Below, piece after piece: positions 10,114-18,765 of a DNA stretch of 41,768 nucleotides (the stretch's first letter is position 1; every line of letters begins with the position of its first letter). Under the pieces are notes generated by a model. The model saw nothing but the letters and a program-made list of their open reading frames with translations, made no database searches and was not told the DNA's origin. The DNA comes from Fundicoccus ignavus (lineage in GTDB: Bacteria; Bacillota; Bacilli; Lactobacillales; Aerococcaceae): contig NZ_WJQT01000021.1 of NCBI RefSeq assembly GCF_009659375.1, positions 1 through 41,768 on the forward strand, in the 5' to 3' direction. The translations under genes were made by a program, and so were the position numbers.

Positions 10114-10617
10114 CTATTTAATTCGAATTAACGGTTGATTAAATTCTACGACCGCTTCGTTATCTACTAAAATTTCAGTAATAACACCTGATTTAGGTGC
10201 TTGAATTTCATTCATTAACTTCATCGCTTCGATTAAAACTATTACGTCACCTTGTTTAACTGTATCGCCCACTTGTACGAACGGAGCTGCGTCTGGATTA
10301 GCTTGCAAGTATGCAACACCTACCATCGGTGATAATACTGCTTCGCCCTCAACCTCTACAGATGTAGTTTCCGATGTTTCAACCTCTGTTTTAGTTAATA
10401 CTTCACTTGGAACTGTTTTAGTTTCATTTTCGAGAACATACATGTTAGTAGGAGCTTCAGCTTGACCAATTACATTAGTCGGATTTACAGCAGTTGCTGA
10501 AGTGTTTAAGGCTTCTTTTGATAAGACAACATGGTCTCCCGCATGACTGTAATCTACATAACGAATACTTGAAGTTTCTAAACGATCTATTAATTTCAAT
10601 AATTCTTCAAATTGCAA
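10114..10617 (-). CDS. accB: Biotin carboxyl carrier protein of acetyl-CoA carboxylase
   Basis: Carries the biotin that shuttles carboxyl groups between AccC and the AccA/AccD pair. The N-terminal helix (QFEELLKLIDRLETSS), a variable Val/Thr/Glu-rich linker (about 45-90), and a C-terminal biotinyl domain with EAMKLMNEI (biotinylated K133 in the 167-aa form) are visible. No ATG fits. I choose TTG at 10615-10617 because it gives the family N-terminus and follows GGTG by seven bases, just two bases after the fabF stop. The rare start may lower AccB output relative to its neighbours. Confidence 0.93.
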   Translation of the reverse strand: MQFEELLKLIDRLETSSIRYVDYSHAGDHVVLSKEALNTSATAVNPTNVIGQAEAPTNMYVLENETKTVPSEVLTKTEVETSETTSVEVEGEAVLSPMVGVAYLQANPDAAPFVQVGDTVKQGDVIVLIEAMKLMNEIQAPKSGVITEILVDNEAVVEFNQPLIRIK

Positions 10618-10619
10618 AA

Positions 10620-11855
10620 TTAAGCACCATCCCAACGTTTAAAGCATAGAACCGCATTATGTCCACCAAATCCTAATGAATTTGATAAAACGTAATTTAA
10701 TTCTTGTTGGCGACCTTCACCTGGAACATAATCTAAATCACATGATGGGTCAACATTCTCTAAACCTAAAGTTGCAGGCACGAAACCTTCTTGCAATGCT
10801 TTAACACATGCAATTGCTTCAACACCACCAGCAGCTCCCAGCAAATGTCCAAAGTGACCTTTCGAGCTAGAAATCGCAACTTTCTTCGCATGGTCTCCCA
10901 ACGCATACTTAATTGCAACTGTCTCACCAGAGTCATTCGTTGGTGTACTCGTTCCATGAGCATTAATGTAGTCTACCTGTTCCGGCTCAATTCCAGCCAT
11001 TGAAATGGCAGATTTCATTGCTTCACCTGCTCCACTACCATCAGGACTAGGTGCAGTCATGTGATATGCATCTGAGTTTGTACCATAGCCAACAACCTCA
11101 GCTAGAATATTAGCGCCACGAGCTTGTGCGGATTCTAAAGACTCCAAGAAGACAACACCAGCACCTTCACCCATAACAAAACCATCACGATCTTTATCAA
11201 ATGGACGAGAAGCCGTTTTAGGATCTTCATTTGTAGATAAAGCCGTTAAAGCCGCAAAGCCTGCAATACCAATTTCGTTGATTGTCCCTTCGGCTCCACC
11301 TGCAAAAGCTGCATCTAATAAGCCGGCTTGAATTTTCAAGAACGCTTCACCAATTGAGTTGGTCGCACTTGCACACGCAGTCACGATATCTAAACTAACG
11401 CCTTTAGCTCCAAGTTTCATTGAAATATTTCCAGCGCCCATATTACCAATTGTTAATGGTACAAATAATGGCGGAACACGTTTAGGTCCTTTAGAAATCA
11501 TCTTGCGAATACCATTCTCAATCTCTACTAAGCCGCCAATCCCTGAACTAACTAATACACCTACACGGTGAGCGTTCGCTTCAATATCATAGCCACTCAT
11601 TTTATGCGCTTCAACAGAAGCAGCAACTCCATATTGTGAGAATAAATCCATACGTTTGTATTCTTTACGATCCATCGTTAAAGTAGGATCAAAATCTTTT
11701 ACTTCAGCAGCTACTGAAACCCCAGTTTGACTTGCATCAAAACGTGTAATTGGCGCAACTCCTGTATTTCCATCTCTTAAATTTCCCCAGAAATCTTCAA
11801 CATTATTACCAATTGGTGATACTGTTCCCATCCCCGTAATTACTACTCTTTTCAT
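10620..11855 (-). CDS. fabF: 3-oxoacyl-ACP synthase II
   Basis: Condensing enzyme that elongates acyl-ACP with malonyl-ACP. The 411-aa protein begins MKRVVITGMGTVSPIGN and has the nucleophile C161 in TACASAT, the first histidine in NAHGTSTPTND, the second in KGHFGHLLGAAG, and a C-terminal NSLGFGGHNA. The start at 11855 follows GAGGAGG by six bases; an upstream in-frame start at 11870 has no such site. It is the only elongation condensing enzyme in the operon, so it probably does the work of FabB as well. Confidence 0.97.
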   Translation of the reverse strand: MKRVVITGMGTVSPIGNNVEDFWGNLRDGNTGVAPITRFDASQTGVSVAAEVKDFDPTLTMDRKEYKRMDLFSQYGVAASVEAHKMSGYDIEANAHRVGVLVSSGIGGLVEIENGIRKMISKGPKRVPPLFVPLTIGNMGAGNISMKLGAKGVSLDIVTACASATNSIGEAFLKIQAGLLDAAFAGGAEGTINEIGIAGFAALTALSTNEDPKTASRPFDKDRDGFVMGEGAGVVFLESLESAQARGANILAEVVGYGTNSDAYHMTAPSPDGSGAGEAMKSAISMAGIEPEQVDYINAHGTSTPTNDSGETVAIKYALGDHAKKVAISSSKGHFGHLLGAAGGVEAIACVKALQEGFVPATLGLENVDPSCDLDYVPGEGRQQELNYVLSNSLGFGGHNAVLCFKRWDGA

Positions 11856-11895
11856 AATTGGCCTCCTCAACCTTTTACTAGTAGTAGCGATTAAG

Positions 11896-12618
11896 CTACA
11901 TATTCATTCCACCGTTTACTTCAATCACTTGACCCGTGATATAACGATTATTAATTAAGAAATCAACTGTTTGAGCTATCTCTTCTACTTGACCAAAGCG
12001 TTTTAAAGGAATTTGAGTTAACATTGAATCTTTCACCCGGTCGCTAAGTTGATCGGTCATATCGGTCTCAATAAAACCTGGGGCAATCGCATTAACTGTA
12101 ATCGCTCGTGAAGATAATTCACGCGCTAAAGCTTTAGTCAAACCAATCACACCGGCCTTACTTGCAGCATAATTAACTTGTCCAGCATTACCCATAACAC
12201 CGACAATACTTGATAAGTTAATAATGGTACCAGATTTTTGTTTCAACATAATTGGTGTAATGTGACGACACATATTAAATGTACCGTTTAAGTTAGTTTG
12301 AATAACTGAATTAAAATCTTCTTCGCTCATACGCATCATTAATCCATCACGCGTAATCCCTGCATTGTTAATTAATACATCAATTTGTCCAAACTCTGCC
12401 TTGGCTGCATCAATTAGTTCTTTAGCAACATTAAAATCACTAATATTACCAATTGCTGTACCCACTTTAACACCATATTCTTCAAATTCTTTTAGAATAC
12501 TTTCATCAATTTCTTTACGGCTGTTCAAAATGACATTGTGTCCTTGACTCGCTAAATGCTTAGCAACGCCTAAACCAATCCCACGAGAACTACCTGTAAT
12601 TAATACTGTTAAACTCAT
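11896..12618 (-). CDS. fabG: 3-oxoacyl-ACP reductase
   Basis: NADPH-dependent short-chain dehydrogenase that reduces 3-oxoacyl-ACP. Visible are the cofactor loop TGSSRGIGLGVA near the N-terminus, NNAGITRDG, the catalytic Ser of NLSSIVG, the YxxxK pair in YAASKAG, and the C-terminal INNRYITGQVIEVNGGM. It is 240 aa, normal for FabG. The start overlaps the end of fabD by four bases (ATGA), with GGAGGAG upstream, so translation is probably coupled. Confidence 0.96.
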   Translation of the reverse strand: MSLTVLITGSSRGIGLGVAKHLASQGHNVILNSRKEIDESILKEFEEYGVKVGTAIGNISDFNVAKELIDAAKAEFGQIDVLINNAGITRDGLMMRMSEEDFNSVIQTNLNGTFNMCRHITPIMLKQKSGTIINLSSIVGVMGNAGQVNYAASKAGVIGLTKALARELSSRAITVNAIAPGFIETDMTDQLSDRVKDSMLTQIPLKRFGQVEEIAQTVDFLINNRYITGQVIEVNGGMNM

Positions 12619-13571
12619 TCGTTTTCTCCTCCATTAAGAAACGGTTGAATATCCGCTACGTCTTCTACTTTATCGATTACTAAACAAGCTGGTGCATTTT
12701 TCTCACGTTTTAATAACTGCGCTAAGGTTTTTCCTGGCCCAATTTGGATTAAATGTGTAACGCCTTGTTCTGTTAAGAAATCAATTGTTTGTCGCCATTT
12801 TACTGGTTCAACGAGATGACGAACTAATAACTCATTAATCGTTGCTAAATTATGTGGTGTAACCGTTGTGTTACTAATGACCGGAATCTCAGCTTGAGTA
12901 AATGTAACTTTCTCTAAAGCCGTTGCAAATGCTGCTTGCGTTCCAGACATCAAAGGACTATGAAATGGTCCTTCCACTTTTAAAGGCATTGTCTTTTTAT
13001 AACCTAGCTCTTTTGCCCGTTCTTTAAACACTTGAGTTGTTGTTTCCGTTCCTGCAATAATAACTTGTTGATTCGAGTTAATATTAGCAATGTATAACTC
13101 TGGGTGTTCTATATTTATTTCATTAACTAGACTCTCGATCTGATCAAATGGCATATTCATTACTGCTAACATTTGAACAGGTGTAGAGCTAGCTAACTGT
13201 TCACAATGTTGAGACATAATCTCTCCACGTTCTTTTAACAATTGATAACCTTCTGTTTTAGAAAGCATACCACTTGCCATTAATGCGGTATATTCCCCTA
13301 AACTTAAACCAGCCATAAAACTAATGGCTGGAAGAGTTGGGGCAATACTATTAAAAATGGCTAGACTTGTTGCTGTAATCGCAACTTGAGCATTACGAGT
13401 CGCTTTAAATTGATCTAAATCAGATTCAATCCATTGACGAATCTGCATACCATCTGTAACAGTTTCAGCTGTATCAAATTCTGTTTTGGCCTCAGTATAA
13501 GCTGCTTGAAAATCTAAGCCCATTCCTTCGTAATGAGCACCTTGACCATTAAAAATAATTGCAAGTTTCAT
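12615..13571 (-). CDS. fabD: Malonyl-CoA:ACP transacylase
   Basis: Loads malonyl groups from malonyl-CoA onto the phosphopantetheine of AcpP. The nucleophile is S90 in GLSLGEYTAL; the paired histidine lies in VEGPFHSPLM, and the N-terminus has FNGQGAHYEGMG. Length 318 aa is typical. AGAAGGGG is placed six bases before the ATG. It follows fabK by 42 bases and overlaps fabG. Confidence 0.96.
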   Translation of the reverse strand: MKLAIIFNGQGAHYEGMGLDFQAAYTEAKTEFDTAETVTDGMQIRQWIESDLDQFKATRNAQVAITATSLAIFNSIAPTLPAISFMAGLSLGEYTALMASGMLSKTEGYQLLKERGEIMSQHCEQLASSTPVQMLAVMNMPFDQIESLVNEINIEHPELYIANINSNQQVIIAGTETTTQVFKERAKELGYKKTMPLKVEGPFHSPLMSGTQAAFATALEKVTFTQAEIPVISNTTVTPHNLATINELLVRHLVEPVKWRQTIDFLTEQGVTHLIQIGPGKTLAQLLKREKNAPACLVIDKVEDVADIQPFLNGGENE

Positions 13572-13613
13572 TGATTGCCCCTTCTTATATCAAAATAATA
13601 ATAAAATAATTGC

Positions 13614-14573
13614 TTAGTTATCAAAAAATGATTGACGCTCTTTGTATACAGCTTTAGCTGAATTTACATAGTCTAAAATAATTTCTTGAACAGATTCTTC
13701 TTTCTTAATTAGGCCAGCAATTTGCCCAGCCATCATTGAACCTGATTCTGTATCCCCTTCAACAACTGCGCGTCTTAGGGCTCCCTTAGCAAGTTCTTCC
13801 ATCTTATCAAAGTTTGGATTTTCTTTGCCTGTTTCTTCCTTCTCAATTTGTAAGTATTGAGTTGTCAGTTTATTACGTAATACTCGAACCGGATGCCCAT
13901 TGATTTGACCAGTAATGACTGTATCAATATCACTTGCATTTAAAATTGCTTGTTTAAAGTTTTGGTGAGCGTTAGATTCGTTCGATACAACAAAACGTGT
14001 TCCGACTTGAATTGCCTGAGCACCCAACATTAAAGCGGCTGCTAAAGAACGTCCATCTCCAAAACCTCCGGCTGCTATAACAGGAATAGAAACAGCGTCC
14101 ACAACTTGAGGAAGTAGCGTTAAGGTCGTTAATTTACCGATATGTCCTCCTGCTTCCATCCCCTCAATTACAACTGCTGTGGCACCAATTCGTTCCATTC
14201 TTTTAGCTAATGCAACTGAAGCAACAACTGGAATCACACTGATTCCCGCTTCTTTGAAGCGCGTCATATACTTACCAGGATTACCAGCACCTGTTGTAAT
14301 GATTTTAATACCTGATGCAATTAAATAGTCTACCACTTCTTCAACATGGGGATTCAAAAGCATAACATTAACCGCAAACGGTTTATCTGTCTTGCTTTGC
14401 ATATCTTCGACTTTTCGTTGAACAATATCTACTGAATCATGTCCAGTACCAATAACTCCGAGTCCTCCCGCATTTGAAACAGCGCTGGCTAAATCTGCAT
14501 CTGCTACCCATGCCATCGCACCTTGGATGATTGGATACTCAATATTTAATAATTCTGTGATCGCTGTTTTCAT
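13614..14573 (-). CDS. fabK: Enoyl-ACP reductase II (FMN-dependent FabK)
   Basis: Flavoprotein of the nitronate monooxygenase/2-nitropropane dioxygenase fold that performs the last reduction of the elongation cycle. Family hallmarks are IEYPIIQGAMAWVADADLASAVS at the N-terminus, IEGMEAGGHIGKL, VIAAGGFGDGR and LGAQAIQVGTRFV. At 319 aa it matches FabK of streptococci and enterococci. No FabI-type short-chain enoyl reductase is present in this operon. FabK enzymes are known to be refractory to triclosan, so that property is expected but not shown here. The gap to acpP is only 20 bases, leaving no room for a separate promoter. Confidence 0.95.
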   Translation of the reverse strand: MKTAITELLNIEYPIIQGAMAWVADADLASAVSNAGGLGVIGTGHDSVDIVQRKVEDMQSKTDKPFAVNVMLLNPHVEEVVDYLIASGIKIITTGAGNPGKYMTRFKEAGISVIPVVASVALAKRMERIGATAVVIEGMEAGGHIGKLTTLTLLPQVVDAVSIPVIAAGGFGDGRSLAAALMLGAQAIQVGTRFVVSNESNAHQNFKQAILNASDIDTVITGQINGHPVRVLRNKLTTQYLQIEKEETGKENPNFDKMEELAKGALRRAVVEGDTESGSMMAGQIAGLIKKEESVQEIILDYVNSAKAVYKERQSFFDN

Positions 14574-14593
14574 TTTTATCTTCCTTTTTTTAA

Positions 14594-14818
14594 TTAAGCT
14601 TCAAGACTTTCAATATATTTAACTAAGTCTTCTACAGTTTTTAAGTTTTGGTCAGTATCGATTGTGATGTCTAATTCATCTTCAATTTCACTGATAATTT
14701 GGAATACATCTAAACTGTCAGCTTTTAAATCATTTTCAAAATCAGTTGCTAAAGCTACTTCACTTTCTTCAATACCTAATTGATCCACAATAATTTCTTT
14801 TACTTTCTCGAATACCAT
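14594..14818 (-). CDS. acpP: Acyl carrier protein
   Basis: Small acidic carrier of 74 residues. The phosphopantetheine attachment site is S35 in [11 protein letters not shown], within the usual helix II start. GGAGG lies in front of the ATG. Placement between fabH and fabK is standard for Lactobacillales. FabT in streptococci uses long acyl-ACP as co-repressor, so this protein likely also signals to FabT. Confidence 0.97.
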   Translation of the reverse strand: MVFEKVKEIIVDQLGIEESEVALATDFENDLKADSLDVFQIISEIEDELDITIDTDQNLKTVEDLVKYIESLEA

Positions 14819-14849
14819 AATAATTTTCCTCCAAAGATTCTTTTTTTTT

Positions 14850-15797
14850 TTATAATGTAACGCTAATATTACCCCAAGCTAAGCCGCCGCCAAATCCACA
14901 CATGACGATTTTTTGAGAACCATTCAATCTAATTTCATTCGTCTCTACTAGATTATCTAGTAAAACAGGTATACTACCAGCCGACAGATTTGCCACTTTG
15001 GCTATATTAGATGGGATTTTATCCTCCGATATTTTTAGCTTTTTAGCTATAATATCTAACAGACGTTGATTCGCTTGATGTGAAACCAAATAATCATAAT
15101 CTTCAACATTCTCTGAAATAAAGTTTCCAAGAGATTTGACAACTGTTCGATTTACAAAGTTAAACACGTCTCGTCCTAACATACTCATAACATTTCGACC
15201 ATCAGCATTTGGATTAACAGCAATAGAAAGTTTTTCGTCTTCCATTGCATGTAATTCACTTTGATAATCAGGTAAGCCTTGTCCATCATGTTTGATAAGA
15301 ACAGCTCCCGCACCATCACCAAATAATACAGATGTACTGCGATCAGAAAAGTCTAAAATTTGACTCATCTTTTCAGCGCCAATTACTAAGGTATAGCCGT
15401 CAGTTTTACTACGAGACATTTGCTCTGCAATATCCAGTGCCATCACGAAACCGCTACATGCTCCACTTACATCAAAGCCCCAAGCGCCCTTAATTCCTAA
15501 AGCTGCTTGAACTTGATTCGCAACTGAAGGCGTTGGCCCGTTGGCTGACATTGTCGCAACGATGATCAATTTAATTTCTTGGACGATCCCTGAATCTACT
15601 TTTGCAAGTAAATTCTCAGCAGCTTTCGTTGCGATATCAGCTGTTGTTTCATCGTCGTACGCAAAGTGTCGTTGCGTGATTCCTGACCTTTGTTCAATCC
15701 ATTCATGACTTGAATCAATCTGGAATTTTTCAATTAACTGATCATTTGTCAGAAGTTGTTCTGGCAAGTAAGATCCTGTCGCAATAAGTTTACTCAT
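14850..15797 (-). CDS. fabH: 3-oxoacyl-ACP synthase III
   Basis: Initiates fatty acid synthesis by condensing acetyl-CoA with malonyl-ACP. The Cys of [11 protein letters not shown], the His of [10 protein letters not shown] and the Asn in [11 protein letters not shown] form the expected catalytic triad. The last motif reads VANLSAGS instead of the commoner GNTSAAS but keeps the Asn. Length 315 aa is normal. GGAAG before the ATG serves as ribosome site. It follows fabT by 12 bases. Confidence 0.96.
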   Translation of the reverse strand: MSKLIATGSYLPEQLLTNDQLIEKFQIDSSHEWIEQRSGITQRHFAYDDETTADIATKAAENLLAKVDSGIVQEIKLIIVATMSANGPTPSVANQVQAALGIKGAWGFDVSGACSGFVMALDIAEQMSRSKTDGYTLVIGAEKMSQILDFSDRSTSVLFGDGAGAVLIKHDGQGLPDYQSELHAMEDEKLSIAVNPNADGRNVMSMLGRDVFNFVNRTVVKSLGNFISENVEDYDYLVSHQANQRLLDIIAKKLKISEDKIPSNIAKVANLSAGSIPVLLDNLVETNEIRLNGSQKIVMCGFGGGLAWGNISVTL

Positions 15798-15809
15798 GAT
15801 ATCTTCCTT

Positions 15810-16265
15810 TTATTTCGTTTTGGTTTTTATTTCATCTAGGAATGTATGCAAATTCTTTAAACCCTTTTGCAGAGCTAAAGCTTCACCATCATTTAACCCA
15901 GATAAAGTTTGGTTGACCATATTGAGATGGAATTTCCGATGAAGACGATACAACAATTTTCCACGTTTTGTTAAACGTAAATTGACCACTCTTCGATCTT
16001 CAGGCAGTCGTACTCTCTCAACATAGCCCTTTTTAACTAAGTTTTGAACCGATACAGATAATGTTCCCACTGTAACGCTCAACTTTTTAGCCACCTCCGA
16101 AGAACTCAGATTTCCGCTTAAACCAATTGCTTCAATCGTATGCATCTCTTTAATTGTCAAATCCGAAAACTCACTTTGTTTCAGAGCGTCTTCTTCAATC
16201 AACAAAATTTCATTGAAAATCATTACTAAGTATTCATTTATCTCATTGATGGTCTCAAATTCCAA
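15810..16265 (-). CDS. fabT: MarR-family repressor of fatty acid synthesis
   Basis: Winged-helix repressor of the fab operon. The 151-aa protein has a helical dimerisation N-terminus (INEINEYLVMIFNE), the conserved LTIKEMHTIEAIG, a recognition helix region SVTVGTLSVSVQNLVKKGYV, and the wing DRRVVNLRLTKRGK. I choose TTG at 16263-16265: it yields the family N-terminus and has AGAGGTG six bases upstream. The frame extending to 16304 would start inside the operator. Two FabT-type palindromes lie just upstream, so the gene is almost certainly autoregulated. Confidence 0.93.
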   Translation of the reverse strand: MEFETINEINEYLVMIFNEILLIEEDALKQSEFSDLTIKEMHTIEAIGLSGNLSSSEVAKKLSVTVGTLSVSVQNLVKKGYVERVRLPEDRRVVNLRLTKRGKLLYRLHRKFHLNMVNQTLSGLNDGEALALQKGLKNLHTFLDEIKTKTK

Positions 16266-16292
16266 AAACGTCACCTCTTTCCAAAATAATGT

Positions 16293-16305
16293 TTTGATTA
16301 TCAAA
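16293..16305. promoter_or_regulatory. FabT operator 1
   Basis: TTTGATTATCAAA is a perfect 13-nt palindrome matching the FabT box (AGTTTGATTATCAAATT-type) known from streptococci and lactococci. It lies 28 bases upstream of the fabT start, downstream of the promoter elements. Confidence 0.85.
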
Positions 16306-16308
16306 CTA

Positions 16309-16321
16309 TTTGATGTTCAAA
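16309..16321. promoter_or_regulatory. FabT operator 2
   Basis: TTTGATGTTCAAA has perfect TTTGA/TCAAA half-sites around a TGT centre. It is spaced 16 bases centre to centre from operator 1 and lies at the expected start of transcription. Two tandem boxes suggest cooperative or stronger repression. Confidence 0.7.
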
Positions 16322-16325
16322 GTTT

Positions 16326-16349
16326 ATTATAGCCTTACTTTTTTGTCAA
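16326..16349 (-). promoter_or_regulatory. fab operon promoter
   Basis: A consensus -35 TTGACA is at 16344-16349 on the minus strand. A perfect TATAAT (16326-16331) is only 12 bases away. With normal 17-base spacing the -10 would be TAAACT, overlapping it by a few bases downstream. Either way, the start falls in or next to the FabT boxes. Confidence 0.65.
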
Positions 16350-16432
16350 CTAAAACAATTATTAAGGATTTATAAAGCTAGTTAAAACTTAGATAACAGC
16401 AACAATGTAACCGTATAGCATAAATTTAAAAT

Positions 16433-16465
16433 AAAAAAAACACTAACAGCAACATACTGTTAGTG
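16433..16465 (-). terminator. Terminator of gdhA
   Basis: Minus strand: perfect 9-bp stem CACTAACAG/CTGTTAGTG (16457-16465 with 16441-16449), then eight T. It lies 27 bases after the gdhA stop and separates gdhA from the fab promoter. Confidence 0.93.
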
Positions 16466-16491
16466 CAATACCAATACTCGTCGTTTTAAAT

Positions 16492-17835
16492 TTAAACAAC
16501 ACCATGAATTAACATTAATTCTACCATATTTTCAAAAGATGCGATATCGGCTCCTGAAGCATAGTCTAAACCTAAGTCATATGTTTGACATGCTCCTAAA
16601 CAACTTTGGAAAATATTCTTCATGATATCTTGAAGCATTCCATCCACTTGTTCTTGGCTCCATCTTTGTCTCATTGAGTTTTGGCTCATTTCTAAAGCAG
16701 ATACCGCCACTCCACCAGCATTAGCCGCTTTTCCTGGTCCGTAGTAAACTTTATTCTTTTTGTAAACTTTAACTGCACCTGAATCACTTGGCATATTTGC
16801 CCCTTCAGCTACAAATTTCACGCCGTTAGCTACTAATTTCTCAGCTTGACTTGCGTTAATTTCATTTTGAGTTGCACATGGTAATGCAACATCAGCTTCA
16901 ATTTCCATGTCCCACACAGATCCATTGTAAAGAGTTGCTTCAGGATGAGTTTCAATATATTTCGCAATTCTTTCACGACCAGCCACTTTTAATTCGTAGA
17001 TTGTATCTAAATCAATACCATTTGCATCATAGATTGCACTGTTTGAATCGCTCATCGATACAACAACACCACCAAATGCTTCTACTTTGCGAGCAGCATA
17101 ATAGGCAACATTGCCGGAACCAGAAACAATTACTCGTTTCCCAGCTAACTCAGTTTCAACTTGTGATAACATTTCATTTAAGAAATAAACTAAGCCGAAC
17201 CCTGTCGCTTCTGTTCTTCCTAAACTTCCTCCAGCTGGAATTGGTTTACCCGTTAAAACGCCAGCTTCAGGTCCTTTTAGACGTTTATATTGTCCTAATA
17301 AATAGCCAATTTCACGCGCTCCCACACCGATATCACCAGCAGGCACATCTAAGTCTGGACCAACATAACGTGATAACTCTGTCATAAAACTTTGACAGAA
17401 ACGCATCACTTCTTGTTCAGATTTTCCTTTTGGATTAAAATCTGAACCACCCTTTCCGCCTCCAATTGGCAAGCCAGTTAAACTATTCTTAAAGATTTGT
17501 TCAAAACCTAAGAATTTTAGAATGCTTTGGTTAACACTTGGATGAAAACGTAACCCACCTTTATAAGGCCCTGTTAACGAACTGAATTGTACACGGTAAG
17601 CACGGTTAACTTGAACTTGTCCACTATCATCCACCCATGGTACACGGAAAGAGATAATTCGTTCAGGTTCAGTAATTCTTTCTAATACTGCTTGTTGACG
17701 ATACTCTGGATGAGCCTCAATCACTGGTTCAATTGCATCTAAAAATTCTTTCACAGCTTGTAAAAATTCACCTTCATGCGGATAAAGGCCCTCTAATTTA
17801 TCAAACACCTCTTGAGTATATCGTTTTTCTGTCAT
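16492..17835 (-). CDS. gdhA: NADP-specific glutamate dehydrogenase
   Basis: Interconverts 2-oxoglutarate plus ammonium and glutamate. The 447-aa length and the motifs GPYKGGLRFHPSVN, LPIGGGKGGSDFNPKG (catalytic Lys region) and PAGDIGVGAREIGYL mark the hexameric NADP-type enzyme; the nucleotide-binding part has VIVSGSGNVAYYAARK. The ATG at 17835 is chosen since GGGGA lies about nine bases upstream; an in-frame GTG nine bases earlier abuts that site. Single-gene unit with its own extended -10 promoter and terminator, divergent from efp. Confidence 0.96.
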   Translation of the reverse strand: MTEKRYTQEVFDKLEGLYPHEGEFLQAVKEFLDAIEPVIEAHPEYRQQAVLERITEPERIISFRVPWVDDSGQVQVNRAYRVQFSSLTGPYKGGLRFHPSVNQSILKFLGFEQIFKNSLTGLPIGGGKGGSDFNPKGKSEQEVMRFCQSFMTELSRYVGPDLDVPAGDIGVGAREIGYLLGQYKRLKGPEAGVLTGKPIPAGGSLGRTEATGFGLVYFLNEMLSQVETELAGKRVIVSGSGNVAYYAARKVEAFGGVVVSMSDSNSAIYDANGIDLDTIYELKVAGRERIAKYIETHPEATLYNGSVWDMEIEADVALPCATQNEINASQAEKLVANGVKFVAEGANMPSDSGAVKVYKKNKVYYGPGKAANAGGVAVSALEMSQNSMRQRWSQEQVDGMLQDIMKNIFQSCLGACQTYDLGLDYASGADIASFENMVELMLIHGVV

Positions 17836-17929
17836 TTTCTTCACTCCCCTTATACCTAGTTGTGTACATTAAATTTTTCCTACTATAAATATAGCCGGAA
17901 TTTTTTAATGTTTTTTCTTTCACTTAAGG

Positions 17930-17938
17930 ATTATAACA
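17930..17938 (-). promoter_or_regulatory. gdhA promoter (extended -10)
   Basis: TGTTATAAT on the minus strand is a TGnTATAAT extended -10, about 95 bases before the gdhA start. The -35 region is only T-rich. Confidence 0.6.
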
Positions 17939-18052
17939 TAATTTAATTAAAATTAAAATTCTCTCATTTAATATTTTGGAATAGTTTTTACAAGGTGAAT
18001 CTATCTTTTTCATAACATTTATCTCAGCAATGATAGTCAGTTCGAATATTTG

Positions 18053-18061
18053 TGATATAAT
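18053..18061 (+). promoter_or_regulatory. efp promoter (extended -10)
   Basis: TGATATAAT is a perfect extended -10 lying 35 bases before the efp ATG. No good -35 is visible, as is usual for TG-extended promoters. Confidence 0.65.
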
Positions 18062-18096
18062 GGTTGAGTAAATTTCGAAATAAAGGAGAAATATTA

Positions 18097-18660
18097 ATGA
18101 TTAATGCTTCAGATTTAAAAGCAGGTATGACTTTTGTTCAAGACGGTAAATTAATTAAAGTACTTGAAGCTAGTCACCACAAACCAGGTAAAGGTAACAC
18201 AGTAATGCGTATGAAACTTCGTGATGTTCGTAGTGGTGGGACTTACGAAACTACATTCAGACCTAACGAAAGCTTTGAACGTGCTTTCTTAGATTCTAAG
18301 TCTGTTCAATTCTTATATTCTATGGATGATACTGCGTTCTTTATGGACTTAGAGACATACGAACAATATGAGATTCCTACTGAATCAATTGAAAACGAAA
18401 TGTTATACTTATTAGAAAACATGGAAGTTAAAATTCAATTCTTCGGTCACGAAGTAATTGGTGTTGAACTACCAGGTTCAGTTACATTAACTGTTGTTGA
18501 AACGCAACCATCTATTAAAGGTGCAACAGTTACTGGTTCTGGTAAACCAGCTACAATGCAAACTGGCTTAGTAGTAAACGTTCCTGACTTTATCGAAGTT
18601 GGCGAAGCTTTAGAAGTTAGTACAGCTGATGGTGCTTACCAACGTCGTGCTCAAAAATAA
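18097..18660 (+). CDS. efp: Elongation factor P
   Basis: Translation factor that relieves ribosome stalling at polyproline stretches. The 187-aa protein has three OB-like beta domains. The tip residue is K32 in [10 protein letters not shown], the position modified in other bacteria, as in the Bacillus protein. The ATG at 18097 follows AAAGGAG by eight bases; the frame can be extended to a TTG at 18064, but this lacks a ribosome site. In Bacillus, efp sits beside the aminopeptidase gene yqhT; here these two genes are 14 kb apart. Confidence 0.97.
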   Translation: MINASDLKAGMTFVQDGKLIKVLEASHHKPGKGNTVMRMKLRDVRSGGTYETTFRPNESFERAFLDSKSVQFLYSMDDTAFFMDLETYEQYEIPTESIENEMLYLLENMEVKIQFFGHEVIGVELPGSVTLTVVETQPSIKGATVTGSGKPATMQTGLVVNVPDFIEVGEALEVSTADGAYQRRAQK

Positions 18661-18687
18661 TTTCATTTAATTAATTGTGCAATTCAC

Positions 18688-18722
18688 AAAAAAGTCTATC
18701 GATTTATCGATAGACTTTTTTT
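18688..18722 (+). terminator. Terminator of efp, shared with the convergent DUF1275 gene
   Basis: A 13-bp perfect stem AAAGTCTATCGAT/ATCGATAGACTTT (18691-18703 with 18706-18718) has A and T runs on its sides, so it can stop transcription from either direction. It lies midway between two convergent genes. Confidence 0.93.
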
Positions 18723-18765
18723 GTCGTTATTTAATGTTAAAAAATATCTTACAAATTTTCGTTTA

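Noticed and set aside
16872..17387. 171-aa open frame on the plus strand opposite gdhA
   Set aside because: It is antisense to a strongly conserved gene, is rich in His, Gln and Leu as expected from the shadow frame, and has no ribosome site.
18041..18048. TTCGAATA, close to the competence CIN-box, in front of efp
   Set aside because: One base off, and it lies inside the spacer of a good vegetative extended -10 promoter of a housekeeping gene.
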